Positions 52,447 through 61,710 are shown, counted from the stretch's first letter. The stretch is DNA of 64,000 bases from Candidatus Haliotispira prima (GCA_029867005.1 CP123443.1:3187736-3251735), one strand, 5' to 3'. A program made the numbers and translations. The notes: a model not told the origin generated them from the sequence alone.

Positions 52447-55118
52447 TGAAACGAACAGTCGTTCCGCGTTTACGCAGGCATAGTGTACGCAAGAATATAG
52501 AATTGCAAGTCGTGCGTTTCTCCCTGCTGTGCTACCGGCATCCCAAGTGGAGTCTGGGGCTGGTCCTGCTGGCTCTGGGTCTCGGTAGCCTGGCATTGCT
52601 CAAGCTGCGGATTGACAGCAGCAACGAGGCATACCTAAAAAAGCAGGACCCCATACTTCAGGACTACGAAAAGTTTCAAGCGGAGTTTGGGCAACGCGAA
52701 CCAATTTATATTGGCGTGGAGCTGCCGAAAGTCTTTAGCAGTGCAGCCCTGCACAGGTTGCGGCAGTTTGTGCGGGCCCTGGAAGAGCAAGTGCCCTATG
52801 TGGAGCGCATCGATTCGCTGTGGAATGCTCACTATCCCAAATCATCATCCGATTCTGCCGGCGAAGTGCTCAATATCGTCTATTATCTTGACGAAGAAGA
52901 CTTGGACCGGTCCGAGACCGTGGGGACCGAAGAGACCACGGAGACCGCCAATACTACCAATGTCTTGGCCCGCATCGAAGAGCAGTTGCGTGGGGATGAA
53001 GCATACCGGACGTATCTCCTTTCCGAATCCGACTCCCGTTTTAGTGCCGTGGTTATTTACAAGCAGAGCCTTGTTGAACAGAAAGGTGCAGCAGCCGCAG
53101 ACGGGAGCCCGGACTTTGCCGACTCCATAAACCTTGCGGACTTTGATGACGCTGCGCTCCTGGCCGGCCCGGATTTTGAGACCAATATCGGGACCAATAT
53201 CGAAGATGGGGAACCGGGCGCAGGGAATGCGGCGGCTCCGCCGCTTAGGCAGATCAGCGCGGCCGAACAGGATCGCCGGATGAGCAGTGCGACAGAACAA
53301 GTCATTCAGTCCTTTCAAGGCCCCGATTTCCGTATTTATGCTACCGGATCGCCTTTGCTTGTTGCGCATATCGAAAAAGAATTAGCGAGTAACCTGAAGA
53401 AATTTTCCATTCTGAGTTTTGCCGTTGTCATTATCTTTCTGCTGATATTACTGCGCAACTTGGCCGCCGTATTGGCCGCCGTATTGATATTGCTGAGCAC
53501 ATTATGCCTGACTCTGGGGGCAATGGCCTTATTTGACGTGCCCATGACGCTGCCGACTCAAGCTTTGCCACCCTTTTTGCTGGTGATCGCCATCGGCGAT
53601 GCGATTCACTTACTCTCCCTGTTGCGAACGCAAAAACAGGAGAACCCGGAGCTTAGCCGTGAGGCCATTTTACAGCAGAGTGTGGCACATGCCGGCATTC
53701 CCTGTTTTTTGACCACGCTCACTACCGGGCTCGGTTTTCTTTCGTTCACGTTGGCCTCCATTGCTCCGGTTGCGCATTTGGGTGTCTTTATGGTGCTGGG
53801 TGTATTGCTGGCCTTTGTGTTGACATTCTCTGTCATTCCGGCGTTTCAATCTTTTTCCCATTTTAGCCAACTTACCCAATTTACTCCGCTTGCCCGACTT
53901 GTCTCCCGGCAACTGCCAACGAGACAAAACCCGGGGCAAAGCCATCAAGGGGCCTTGTTAAAGGGCGTTTCACGTGTTTGCATTCGCTACTCCAATCTGA
54001 TTATCAGTTTGGGGGTCGCATTATTTGGGCTCAGTCTCTGGGGTGCCGGCCGCCTGCATTTTGGCCACGATCCGCTCTCATGGTTTCCCAAGCGCGACTT
54101 TATCCGCCAAAGCACCCAAATCATTGATCAAAAATTCCACGGTTCCATCGTGATGAACATGGTGTTAGACACCGAGACTCCGGAAGGCGCGCTCGAACCT
54201 GACTTACTGCGGGAAAATGACCGGGTCGTCAAAGAATTGCTGGTCCGGCAACGCAGGGCCAAAGAGCAAGCCGCCAGCCAACTGCTCTCGCCGGTGATCC
54301 GAAAACTGAACCGGGCCCTGCTGGGAAGCCCTGCTGCCTATACCATCCCGGACGACAGCCAAGCGATAGCACAGGAGCTGACTCTCTACGAAAGTGCGCA
54401 GCCCAAGCAACTGGATGACTTTCTCAACTTTGATAAATCTGTAGTGCACAGCGGTATTCGTCTGAGCTGGGGGGATTCCTCGCGCTTTGTGGCCACCGTG
54501 GAAACGCTCAGACAATTGGGCAAAAAACTGCTGAAATGGGGCCAACTTTCGATTACCGGCTCTGCCACGCTGATGGCTCGCGTCTTTGACGCGACCATCA
54601 CCAGTACCTGGCGCAGTTATCTGCTTTCGATCAGCACTGTCTGTTTGGTACTGGTGTTCTCTTCCGGCAGACTGCGCTGGGGCTTGCTGGCCTTGCTGCC
54701 CAACCTACTGCCTATCGCTGTCATCTTAGGGTTATTGGGCTTTCTGGGCATACCGCTGGATTTGTTTACGATGCTTTCCATCAGTATCGTCATCGGCCTG
54801 GCAGTCGATGATACCATCCACATCCTAAGCAGTTACTCTCGTGTAGCCAAGACAGAACAAGGCTTGCAGCGGGAAAATTTTGAGCGGGTAAGTTGCCATG
54901 TCTTTGCGCATTCCGGGCGGGCCATTATCTTGACATCGCTTATTCTGATGGCCGGATTCAGTACCTTACTGGCCTCTTATCTCCATAATTTCCGTGCGTT
55001 CAGCCTGCTGTGCGTCCTGGCTATCTTGCTCGCCCTGCTCTCCGATTTCTTTCTGCTGCCGGCCCTGCTCTATCGTTTGGGTTTTGCCAAAGCAAGCAAC
55101 CCAAAGCAGGCAAAATGA
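52446..55118 (+). CDS. MMPL/RND-superfamily exporter
   Basis: 890 aa. One membrane helix near residues 28-50, a large periplasmic domain (about 55-290), a bundle of five helices (about 300-460), a second periplasmic domain, then another helix bundle: the two-fold RND layout. FLLVIAIGDAIHLLSLL and VIGLAVDDTIHILSSY are the duplicated membrane motifs with the conserved Asp of sterol-sensing/MMPL transporters. Likely moves a hydrophobic molecule across the inner membrane. GTG 52446 (TAGTG overlap, GGAG 11 nt upstream) preferred over GTG 52437. Confidence 0.88.
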   Translation: MKRTVVPRLRRHSVRKNIELQVVRFSLLCYRHPKWSLGLVLLALGLGSLALLKLRIDSSNEAYLKKQDPILQDYEKFQAEFGQREPIYIGVELPKVFSSAALHRLRQFVRALEEQVPYVERIDSLWNAHYPKSSSDSAGEVLNIVYYLDEEDLDRSETVGTEETTETANTTNVLARIEEQLRGDEAYRTYLLSESDSRFSAVVIYKQSLVEQKGAAAADGSPDFADSINLADFDDAALLAGPDFETNIGTNIEDGEPGAGNAAAPPLRQISAAEQDRRMSSATEQVIQSFQGPDFRIYATGSPLLVAHIEKELASNLKKFSILSFAVVIIFLLILLRNLAAVLAAVLILLSTLCLTLGAMALFDVPMTLPTQALPPFLLVIAIGDAIHLLSLLRTQKQENPELSREAILQQSVAHAGIPCFLTTLTTGLGFLSFTLASIAPVAHLGVFMVLGVLLAFVLTFSVIPAFQSFSHFSQLTQFTPLARLVSRQLPTRQNPGQSHQGALLKGVSRVCIRYSNLIISLGVALFGLSLWGAGRLHFGHDPLSWFPKRDFIRQSTQIIDQKFHGSIVMNMVLDTETPEGALEPDLLRENDRVVKELLVRQRRAKEQAASQLLSPVIRKLNRALLGSPAAYTIPDDSQAIAQELTLYESAQPKQLDDFLNFDKSVVHSGIRLSWGDSSRFVATVETLRQLGKKLLKWGQLSITGSATLMARVFDATITSTWRSYLLSISTVCLVLVFSSGRLRWGLLALLPNLLPIAVILGLLGFLGIPLDLFTMLSISIVIGLAVDDTIHILSSYSRVAKTEQGLQRENFERVSCHVFAHSGRAIILTSLILMAGFSTLLASYLHNFRAFSLLCVLAILLALLSDFFLLPALLYRLGFAKASNPKQAK

Positions 55119-55131
55119 ACAAGGATGCACT

Positions 55132-56022
55132 ATGTGCCAAATAATCCGGCCTTTCGGCCTTGTCAGCATGGTCAGAAATGTCCGCAGTATCAGCAATGTC
55201 ACCGGTGTCATTATCGCCATCGTTCTTGTGGTTTTTGCTCCGCATAGGGACATAGAGGCCCGGAACGAACTCGGTTCTCCGGAGGATGTAATGCGCAAAG
55301 TCGAAGGCCGTGACCGGGGGAATAGCTCCAAAAGTCATCTGGTTTTGCAAAATATTCGCGGCTCGGTGACAGAAGAACGGACTCTGCAAAATTACACCCG
55401 CCTGGAAGATGATTATGAGGCTCGTTTGCTCTTTGTCGAGAACCCTCCGAACTTGCAGGGTACATCGTACCTGATTCACGACTACAGCACCAGCGCGGGG
55501 CCAAATGCAAGGGCTGATAAAGGAACCGATAATGACCGAATATGGAACTACCTACCCTCTGTGGGACAGACGAAACGCATTGCTCTGGATGAGCAGAGCC
55601 AAAAATTTTTAGGCTCCGAGTTCAGTTTTGCCGACTTGAATCGTACCAACTGGCAAAGCTACGTTTTACGCTTTGTCAAACAAGAATACATGCTGAAAAA
55701 TGGTGAGGCTGCCTGGGTGATTTCTGCCGTACCAAATGCGCAGGAAGAACGGCGTACCGGTTATACCAAGGTGCTTGTCTATGTGCAAAAAAGCAACTTT
55801 GTGATCGTTCAGGCTGTCTACGATCTGCAAGGGCGAGCCGGGCGCAAGTTTATGCAAGTGGCACAGCTTTCGCAGATTCAGGGAATCTGGACCCCCCAAA
55901 AGACAGTGGTGACTACGTTGGAACCCGGCGGTAAACGCCGCTCCAGCAAGATGACCCTGCGCGATATCGAGTATAACGTAAAACTGCCCTACGACTTTGG
56001 CCCCGGAGAGTTGAAGCGATGA
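55132..56022 (+). CDS. LolA-like outer-membrane lipoprotein-sorting family protein
   Basis: About 296 aa. N-terminal hydrophobic export segment (VTGVIIAIVLVVFAPHRDIEA), then the half-barrel LolA/COG2834-type domain: IWNYLPSVGQTKRIALDEQS, FLGSEFSFADL and VIVQAVYDLQGRAGRKFMQV. This family carries lipids or lipoproteins through the periplasm and is often found next to MMPL exporters. ATG 55132 follows AAGGA, 13 nt after the exporter stop. Ends in ATGA overlap with the next gene. Confidence 0.85.
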   Translation: MCQIIRPFGLVSMVRNVRSISNVTGVIIAIVLVVFAPHRDIEARNELGSPEDVMRKVEGRDRGNSSKSHLVLQNIRGSVTEERTLQNYTRLEDDYEARLLFVENPPNLQGTSYLIHDYSTSAGPNARADKGTDNDRIWNYLPSVGQTKRIALDEQSQKFLGSEFSFADLNRTNWQSYVLRFVKQEYMLKNGEAAWVISAVPNAQEERRTGYTKVLVYVQKSNFVIVQAVYDLQGRAGRKFMQVAQLSQIQGIWTPQKTVVTTLEPGGKRRSSKMTLRDIEYNVKLPYDFGPGELKR

Positions 56023-57518
56023 AAGTCCGGCGGCGGCCTCTATTGCCGGTATTCCTGTCACTCATGGCACTCTCAGCTGCTGGTGTTTTTTCTTTATCTG
56101 CTCAAAGTAGCGAAAGTGCGGAAAGTAGCCGGAGTACCGAAAATGTTCAAAGCGAGAGCCCGGACAGTACAGGTGCCGACCCGGAACAGGCTGATCTGTC
56201 TGAATTTGAGCAAGTCTTTGATGAGCAGGCCGGCCGCCTGGTTACCGGCACCGGTACGGAATCAACGCCTGTGAGCGGAACAGAAGTTCGCGCATCCTTT
56301 CCGAAATTGCAATATTGGTTGCAACTGGAATTGTTCAGCGGTTTTTCCTGGAACGAAAAGGCTCCCGATGAGGGGCAAACAGATCAGCGCGGCCTGAGTA
56401 ATCTGCGGGGCTTGCTCGACGCTTCTGCCCGGCTGGAACTCTCTGATTCCTGGAGTTTGAGCGGCAAACTCCGTTTTTTTTATGATGCGGCGTTTTTTCT
56501 GAAGGGAAGCGATTCCTACAGCAGCGATTTCCTGAGCGAGAATGCCTATGGTATCGATGTGACAGAGCTATTCCTTGTGGGTGTTGTCTTCCCATTCTGG
56601 ACCGTAAAAGTGGGCAAGGATTTTGTAGGTTGGGGTGACAGTCAGTATCTGGCCGTACTCGATGAGATTTCTCCGTTTGACCGGCGCATGCCCGGAGTGG
56701 CAGAATACAAGGAAAATCGTCTGGCTGTGCTGCAATGGCAAAATCAGTTTTCCCGGAAACACCTGAAGTTGGGAACGTATGTGTTTCTTTCTCCCACACA
56801 GGATCAATTGCCGACTTCGGGTTCACCATTCTATCACGGCGGCACCGGCCAAAAAAACGAGACTCCGGCGGCCTTTGAGCCGGAGTTTGCGTTGGACCTG
56901 AGCTTGTGGACGACATCCTTTGACTTGAGCTTTGTGTACGCCTATTACTATCGGCGGCAGCCCTATGCAGCGGGGGTGCCGGGGAATCTGTCTTTGAAAT
57001 ATGCACGGAAGCATCTGGCTGGTTTGAGTGCTTCGCTGTCTGTTTGGCAACTGGTTTTGCGCAGTGAGTGGGCCTTTCACTTGGATGAAACGTACCCACG
57101 CGATTTTGTCGATGTAGACCACGTAACCCGACTGGTCGGGTTAGCAGGAATCGACTTTTTTATTCCCGTTCTGTCAGAAAGTCTTATTAGTCTGGAGTTT
57201 CGTTACACGAACCTTTTTGCGCCCTACAGCGAAGAACAGGAAGCCCTGCCCTACAATCCGCGTCAGGAGCAGCTCAATTGGGCCGTAGGAACGGAGATAG
57301 GCTTGCTGCATGCCAAGCTAAAACTCCGGGCTCAGGTTCTGAGCAATGGCATTTTGTTTAATGATGGCGGCCTGCTGCGCCTGGGTGCCACTTACGATTT
57401 AACGGATCACTGGAGTATCTCCGGGGGGGCGGTGTTCTATATGAACGGCACGGATGATCGCAATACCAATGTGGCAGAAGATCAGTATGTGTTTGCCAAG
57501 CTTACATTACAAACGTAG
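56019..57518 (+). CDS. Outer-membrane beta-barrel protein of the export operon
   Basis: 499 aa. Signal peptide (LLPVFLSLMALSAAGVFSLSAQ), Ser/Glu-rich linker (about 33-60), then amphipathic beta strands to the end, e.g. WTVKVGKDFVGWGDSQYL, FDLSFVYAYYYRR and WSISGGAVFYMNG, ending YVFAKLTLQT. Probable outer-membrane pore or receptor for the molecule handled by the ketosynthase-exporter-LolA proteins. Starts inside the LolA stop (ATGA). Confidence 0.8.
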   Translation: MKVRRRPLLPVFLSLMALSAAGVFSLSAQSSESAESSRSTENVQSESPDSTGADPEQADLSEFEQVFDEQAGRLVTGTGTESTPVSGTEVRASFPKLQYWLQLELFSGFSWNEKAPDEGQTDQRGLSNLRGLLDASARLELSDSWSLSGKLRFFYDAAFFLKGSDSYSSDFLSENAYGIDVTELFLVGVVFPFWTVKVGKDFVGWGDSQYLAVLDEISPFDRRMPGVAEYKENRLAVLQWQNQFSRKHLKLGTYVFLSPTQDQLPTSGSPFYHGGTGQKNETPAAFEPEFALDLSLWTTSFDLSFVYAYYYRRQPYAAGVPGNLSLKYARKHLAGLSASLSVWQLVLRSEWAFHLDETYPRDFVDVDHVTRLVGLAGIDFFIPVLSESLISLEFRYTNLFAPYSEEQEALPYNPRQEQLNWAVGTEIGLLHAKLKLRAQVLSNGILFNDGGLLRLGATYDLTDHWSISGGAVFYMNGTDDRNTNVAEDQYVFAKLTLQT

Positions 57519-57562
57519 CCCCCCTTGCCGGGTTCGACAGGCTCACCCGGCCCTCCGGTAAA

Positions 57563-57670
57563 TGGTAATTCCCCTCCCTTGGAGGGGCAGGGGTGGCCGA
57601 TTCCCCTCCTTGGAGGGGCAGAGGGTGGTTAATCCCCTCCCTTGGAGGGAGCAGGGGGTGGTCTTTAGGG
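57563..57670 (+). repeat. Dispersed CCCCTCC/GGAGGGG palindromic repeat, cluster R3
   Basis: Three tandem imperfect ~33-nt elements between the export operon and B5; preceded by a GGTTCGACAGGCTCACCCGG motif shared with the spacer before B2 and B9. Confidence 0.7.
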
Positions 57671-57726
57671 CTGGTGGTTTATAAGGATGGTCTAACAGAC
57701 GCAACTAATTTCTGCTGTGGCCCCCC

Positions 57727-57791
57727 TTGCTCAATATCCTAAACGAATATATAATAGTTCAAAGTTACACTATTCGGAGGATTTTCCCATG
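57727..57791 (+). promoter_or_regulatory. Promoter and start region, copy B5
   Basis: TTGCTC (57727), 17 nt, TATAAT (57750-57755, perfect -10); CGGAGG at 57775-57780; ATG 57789. Confidence 0.85.
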
Positions 57792-57835
57792 AAACATCAA
57801 AAAATACTATTGACTGGCATGCTGGTAAACAGTAG

Positions 57836-57870
57836 AATATCCAATATCCAATATCCAATATCCAATATCC
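57836..57870 (+). repeat. (AATATCC)5 heptanucleotide tract, copy B5
   Basis: Five full units, then AAAACCATTAA. ATG 57789 to Cys 191 nt (remainder 2): OFF; leader stops at 57881. The downstream segment differs in length, so this copy needs six (or three) units to be ON, unlike the others. Confidence 0.9.
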
Positions 57871-57871
57871 A

Positions 57872-58786
57872 AAACCATTAAAGAACAGGCATTTATTTCC
57901 AGCTCGATTAATTAATTATAAGTTTTTTTATCCATTATTTTTATCTTTTTTTACCTTTCTGTCTCTGCTCATTTTTGGCTGTGCTCCGCTGCCTGACACC
58001 GGTAAAGACCCGGCCCCTCCTGTAAATCCGGTGATTTCTTTTTCTTCCGTGGCTGTGGCCTCTTCCCTGCAATTGGAAATAAGCAGCAATGTCGAACTCG
58101 TAAACATAGGGGCGGTTGCTCGCTTAGCTAGCGAAGCAGCCCCCACCAAGGCAGGAACAGAAGCCAGTGCGGGTTATGTGAGCCTTGGCATTACGGCCGG
58201 CAGCCCGCGCAAATTTAGTATCAGCCAACACTATGGCAGTGACTTTACGGATGGCGGCTTTACTCTGGCCGATGTCCTTGCCCCAAATACAAAATACAAA
58301 TTGTACCTGTATATGCCCTCGGCTATTGATCTGGCGCAAACGAGTATTAAAGGCGGAGAAATTAAAGAAGACAGAGTTGAAATTTCTTTTACTACGGCGA
58401 GTCTGCCTCTTGCGGGTGATACAGTATGGAGCGAGAAGTGGACAGCCAAAGAATACGTTGCCAGCCTAAACGAGTACCATTTTATGGAAAGCCAAACAGG
58501 TGTAATTGTAGCTTATTTTCAAATACCTTTTTCCCTTCTCCTTTATGAAGTTCTGATGCAAGTATCCAATGGTACATTTGATGCCATTGGCAACTATAGC
58601 TCCGGAAGGCTGGAACCTTCTCTTCGATTTTACTTCAATTACGGGGTAATTACGGGATATACCACCGGTTATAACTATGTTATTCTTGCAGACAAACAGG
58701 ATAAGCTAAAAAGAGCCTTCCGATCTGCCATTGCCGGTCAACTGGGAGAATTCCAGCATATTATCAATATTATATCCCGTTATTAG
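57872..58786 (+). CDS. Phase-variable lipoprotein B5 (OFF)
   Basis: Signal segment FLSFFTFLSLLIFGC, lipobox IFGC (Cys at 57980), mature ~268 aa beginning CAPLPDTGKDPAPP. Unique 5' module N3 (SVAVASSLQLEISSNVELVNIG), 3' module C2 as in B2/B3 but more diverged (YEVLMQVSNGTF, YNYVILADKQDKLKRAF, NIISRY). A third combination of 5' and 3' modules. Confidence 0.75.
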   Translation, partial: KPLKNRHLFPARLINYKFFYPLFLSFFTFLSLLIFGCAPLPDTGKDPAPPVNPVISFSSVAVASSLQLEISSNVELVNIGAVARLASEAAPTKAGTEASAGYVSLGITAGSPRKFSISQHYGSDFTDGGFTLADVLAPNTKYKLYLYMPSAIDLAQTSIKGGEIKEDRVEISFTTASLPLAGDTVWSEKWTAKEYVASLNEYHFMESQTGVIVAYFQIPFSLLLYEVLMQVSNGTFDAIGNYSSGRLEPSLRFYFNYGVITGYTTGYNYVILADKQDKLKRAFRSAIAGQLGEFQHIINIISRY

Positions 58787-58796
58787 TGGGGTAGGT

Positions 58797-58840
58797 TGTG
58801 TAGTGTGGAGACAGACTCCAACGTGTCTCCACACTACACA
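58797..58840. repeat. Inverted repeat IR-3 downstream of B5
   Basis: 17-bp arms (58797-58813 and 58824-58840), same element as IR-1 and IR-2 with substitutions at the loop end. Confidence 0.82.
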
Positions 58841-58849
58841 AAAGCCCTC

Positions 58850-58916
58850 TAGCAAAAATCTCTAAATGAACGTACAATAGGCCAAAGTTACAAAATCTTG
58901 GAGGAGTTTTCTTATG
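58850..58916 (+). promoter_or_regulatory. Promoter and start region, copy B6
   Basis: Degenerate -35 TAGCAA (58850), 17 nt, TACAAT (58873-58878); GGAGGAG at 58900-58906; ATG 58914. Weakest -35 of the set. Confidence 0.72.
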
Positions 58917-58960
58917 AAACATCAAAAAATACAATTGACCGACAATCCACTAAACGGTAT

Positions 58961-59002
58961 AATATCCAATATCCAATATCCAATATCCAATATCCAATAT
59001 CC
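58961..59002 (+). repeat. (AATATCC)6 heptanucleotide tract, copy B6
   Basis: Six units, then ATACCATTTTTA. ATG 58914 to Cys 217 nt (remainder 1): OFF; leader stops at 59015. Confidence 0.9.
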
Positions 59003-59004
59003 AT

Positions 59005-59931
59005 ACCATTTTTAGAACGTATATACAGCCATTTTATCTTTTTTTACTGCCAAATAAATCAAAATTTTTTAAACCTTTTTCCTTTTTCTGTTTTTTTTCC
59101 ATTTTTCTCATTTATCTGTTTCTGTCCGGTTGTGCGCCGCTGTCCGACAGTAAGGACCCGCCCGCAAAGTCAACAATTACCCTTTCTACCAGTGCTGTGG
59201 TCTCTTCTGTCCAATTAGAAATGAGCAGCACTTTGGCCATTGCCAAGATAGGGGCGGTTATTCGCTTGGCTACAGAGGCGGCCCCCACCAAGGCTCAAGC
59301 GGAGGCTAATGCGGGTTATGTCAGCCTGGAGATTACGGCCGGCGGCACAAGGAAATTCAGTATCAGCCAACACTATGGCAGTGACTTTGAGGACGGCTTT
59401 ACTCTTGCCGATGTCCTTGCCGCCAATACGGATTACAAACTGTATCTGTTTTTTGAAGCCAATAATACTGTGAATCCGATTGAAGGGGTCACCCTCACAA
59501 ATAATGTTGCAAGCCTTCCCTTTACCACCGCTACGCTCTCTCCCGCAGGTGATGCGGTATGGGCCCGTTCGCTGGCAGGGGAGCAGTTTGTCGGCAGTCT
59601 GCCCGAATGGAGCTACAGCGAAAATCAAAAAGGGGTCTTTGTCGTCTATGCACAAGTATTACATAACTTCCAGAGTGCTACATTCACTATTCGCAGTGCA
59701 GATAATGTTCGGCTATATACCTTCGGAACATTTGCCGTAGGTTCATTTAGTTCTAACCCGTTATCTCTTTCTGATTTTTCTAAATTGGGTGCCGGCTATC
59801 CTGATGCAGAGAACTATTACTACATAATAGGTGCAGAAAAAGACGATAAATTATCCGGAAAAATGTTCATATTCGAAAATGTAAGTGATCTACAAAGTCG
59901 TCAAATCCAAGTACCTCTCAACCGTTATTAA
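59005..59931 (+). CDS. Phase-variable lipoprotein B6 (OFF)
   Basis: Lipobox LSGC (Cys at 59131), mature ~266 aa starting CAPLSDSKDPPAKS. 5' module N2 nearly identical to B2 (VRLATEAAPTKAQAEANAG region), 3' module C3 (EANNTVNPIEGVTL, SLAGEQFVGSLPEWSY, YYYIIGAEKDDKLSGK, VPLNRY). B2 and B6 thus share a 5' end but carry different 3' halves. Confidence 0.75.
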   Translation, partial: TIFRTYIQPFYLFLLPNKSKFFKPFSFFCFFSIFLIYLFLSGCAPLSDSKDPPAKSTITLSTSAVVSSVQLEMSSTLAIAKIGAVIRLATEAAPTKAQAEANAGYVSLEITAGGTRKFSISQHYGSDFEDGFTLADVLAANTDYKLYLFFEANNTVNPIEGVTLTNNVASLPFTTATLSPAGDAVWARSLAGEQFVGSLPEWSYSENQKGVFVVYAQVLHNFQSATFTIRSADNVRLYTFGTFAVGSFSSNPLSLSDFSKLGAGYPDAENYYYIIGAEKDDKLSGKMFIFENVSDLQSRQIQVPLNRY

Positions 59932-59933
59932 AT

Positions 59934-60100
59934 TGGTTTGACAAGCTCACCTGCCGAAAGGTCTAATGGCCCGTTTGTCTAAGCCTTAGCTGTTCCTCTA
60001 AGCTGAGTCTCTTTTAGTTGCAGAAACCACGACAGACACGAAAAGCACGAAAGGCCCATTAGACGGAACTGAGTTCTACTGTTGTAATTCCCCTCCCTTG
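59934..60100 (+). repeat. Duplicated intergenic segment, copy 1
   Basis: About 165 nt nearly identical to 61263-61430: shared words include CACCTGCCGAAAGGTCTAAT, TAGCTGTTCCTCTAAGCTG and CACGACAGACACGAAAAGC. No gene. Shows that B6 and B7 were duplicated with their 3' flanks. Confidence 0.8.
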
Positions 60101-60150
60101 GAGGGGCCGGGGTGGTCGATTCCCCTCCCTCGGAGGGGTCAGGGGTGGTC
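60083..60150 (+). repeat. Dispersed CCCCTCC/GGAGGGG palindromic repeat, cluster R4
   Basis: Two ~34-nt elements before B7. Confidence 0.7.
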
Positions 60151-60177
60151 TATAAGCGTGGTAGTCTAAGGCCTCCC

Positions 60178-60244
60178 TTGTCAAATACTCTAAACGAATA
60201 TACAATAGGCCAAAATTACAAAACCTTGGAGGATTTTTCTTATG
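60178..60244 (+). promoter_or_regulatory. Promoter and start region, copy B7
   Basis: TTGTCA (60178), 17 nt, TACAAT (60201-60206); GGAGGA at 60228-60233; ATG 60242. Confidence 0.83.
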
Positions 60245-60288
60245 AAATATCAAAAAGTACAGTTGACCGACAACGCTCTAAATGGTAT

Positions 60289-60330
60289 AATATCCAATAT
60301 CCAATATCCAATATCCAATATCCAATATCC
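60289..60330 (+). repeat. (AATATCC)6 heptanucleotide tract, copy B7
   Basis: Six units, then ATACCATTTTTA. ATG 60242 to Cys 217 nt (remainder 1): OFF; leader stops at 60343. Confidence 0.9.
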
Positions 60331-60332
60331 AT

Positions 60333-61262
60333 ACCATTTTTAGAACGTATATACAGCCATTTTACCTTTTTTTACTGCCAAATAAATCAAAACTTTTCCA
60401 ACCTTTTTCATTTTCTTGTTTTTTTTCCATTTTTCTCATTCATCTGTTTTTTGTCGCCTGTGCCCCGCTGCCCGACAACAGTGACCCACCCGCAAAGTCA
60501 ACAATTACCCTTTCCGCCAGTGCTGTGGTCTCTTCTGTCCAATTAGAAATGAGCAGCACTTTGGCCATTGCCAAGATAGGGGCGGTTATTCGCTTAGCCA
60601 CGGAAACGGCCCCCACCAAGGCAGAAGCGGAAACCAATGCAGGTTATGTAAGTCTTGCTATTACGGCCGGCGGCACAAGGAAATTTAGTATCAGCCAACA
60701 CTATGGCAGTGACTTTACGGACGGGCTTACTCTTGCCGATGTCCTTGCCGCCAATACGGATTACAAACTGTATCTGTTTTTTGAAGCCAATAATACTGTG
60801 AATCCGATTGAAGGGGTCACCCTCACAAATAATGTTGCAAGCCTTCCCTTTACCACCGCTACGCTCTCTCCCGCAGGTGATGCGGTATGGGCCCGTTCGC
60901 TGGCAGGGGAGCAGTTTGTCGGCAGTCTGCCCGAATGGAGCTACAGCGAAAGTCAAAAGGGGGTCTTTGTAGCCTATGCACAATTGGTTAATGGCTTTAA
61001 TACGACTACACTCACTATACGTAATGCAGATAATACCTTTAAAGGCACCATTGGAGTGGTTACCTCCGGGAGCGTCGTTAAACCGAATCCGCTATTTCTT
61101 TTTGGTTTTGCCAAATTAGGCAATAGCTATCCTGATGCAGATAACTATTACTATGTAATGGGGGCTGATGATACAAACACAATATCCGGAAAGATTTGCG
61201 ATTTGGTAACGGCAGATTTCTCGCAGACAATTAAGCACCAAGTGCCTCTCAACCGTTATTAA
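60333..61262 (+). CDS. Phase-variable lipoprotein B7 (OFF)
   Basis: Lipobox FVAC (Cys at 60459), mature ~267 aa starting CAPLPDNSDPPAKS. 5' module N2, 3' module C3. The variable part (VNGFNTTTLTIRNADNTF, YYYVMGADDTNTISGK) is closer to B4 than to B6, while the preceding stretch (EANNTVNPIEGVTLTNNV) is identical to B6: another mosaic. Confidence 0.75.
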   Translation, partial: TIFRTYIQPFYLFLLPNKSKLFQPFSFSCFFSIFLIHLFFVACAPLPDNSDPPAKSTITLSASAVVSSVQLEMSSTLAIAKIGAVIRLATETAPTKAEAETNAGYVSLAITAGGTRKFSISQHYGSDFTDGLTLADVLAANTDYKLYLFFEANNTVNPIEGVTLTNNVASLPFTTATLSPAGDAVWARSLAGEQFVGSLPEWSYSESQKGVFVAYAQLVNGFNTTTLTIRNADNTFKGTIGVVTSGSVVKPNPLFLFGFAKLGNSYPDADNYYYVMGADDTNTISGKICDLVTADFSQTIKHQVPLNRY

Positions 61263-61430
61263 ATTGGTTCGGCAGGCTCACCTGCCGAAAGGTCTAATGG
61301 CCCGTTTGTCTAAGCCTTAGCTGTTCCTCTAAGCTGAGTCTCTTTTAGTTGCAGGAACCACGACAGACACGAAAAGCACGAAAGGTCCATTAGACGGAAC
61401 TGATTTCTACTGTTGTAATTCCCCTCCCTT
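61263..61430 (+). repeat. Duplicated intergenic segment, copy 2
   Basis: Near-identical to 59934-60100; see that entry. No gene. Confidence 0.8.
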
Positions 61431-61480
61431 GGAGGGTCAGGGGTGGTCAATTCCCCTCCCTTGGAGGGGCCGGTGGTGGT
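61413..61480 (+). repeat. Dispersed CCCCTCC/GGAGGGG palindromic repeat, cluster R5
   Basis: Two elements before B8, followed by a short GATAAGCGTGGT duplication. Confidence 0.7.
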
Positions 61481-61538
61481 CGATAAGCGTGGTGGTCGAT
61501 AAGCGTGGTTGCATTCAAACCCCCTCTAAGGCCCACCC

Positions 61539-61632
61539 TTGTCAAAGCCCTTAAATGAGTATACAATTCAGACCACAAATTGACTTTGTCCATTTACCCA
61601 TTTTCGCATTTGACCGGAGGAGCACCCCTATG
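61539..61632 (+). promoter_or_regulatory. Promoter and start region, copy B8
   Basis: TTGTCA (61539), 17 nt, TACAAT (61562-61567); GGAGGAG at 61616-61622; ATG 61630. Longer 5' UTR of the B1 type. Confidence 0.83.
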
Positions 61633-61676
61633 AAAGAACAAGACCAAATATTGACAGATGTTGGTATAAACAGTAC

Positions 61677-61710
61677 AATATCCAATATCCAATATCCAAT
61701 ATCCAATATC
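61677..61710 (+). repeat. (AATATCC)4 heptanucleotide tract, copy B8
   Basis: Four units plus AATATC. Leader MKEQDQILTDVGINST; ATG 61630 to Cys 206 nt (remainder 2): OFF; leader stops at 61722. Confidence 0.9.
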
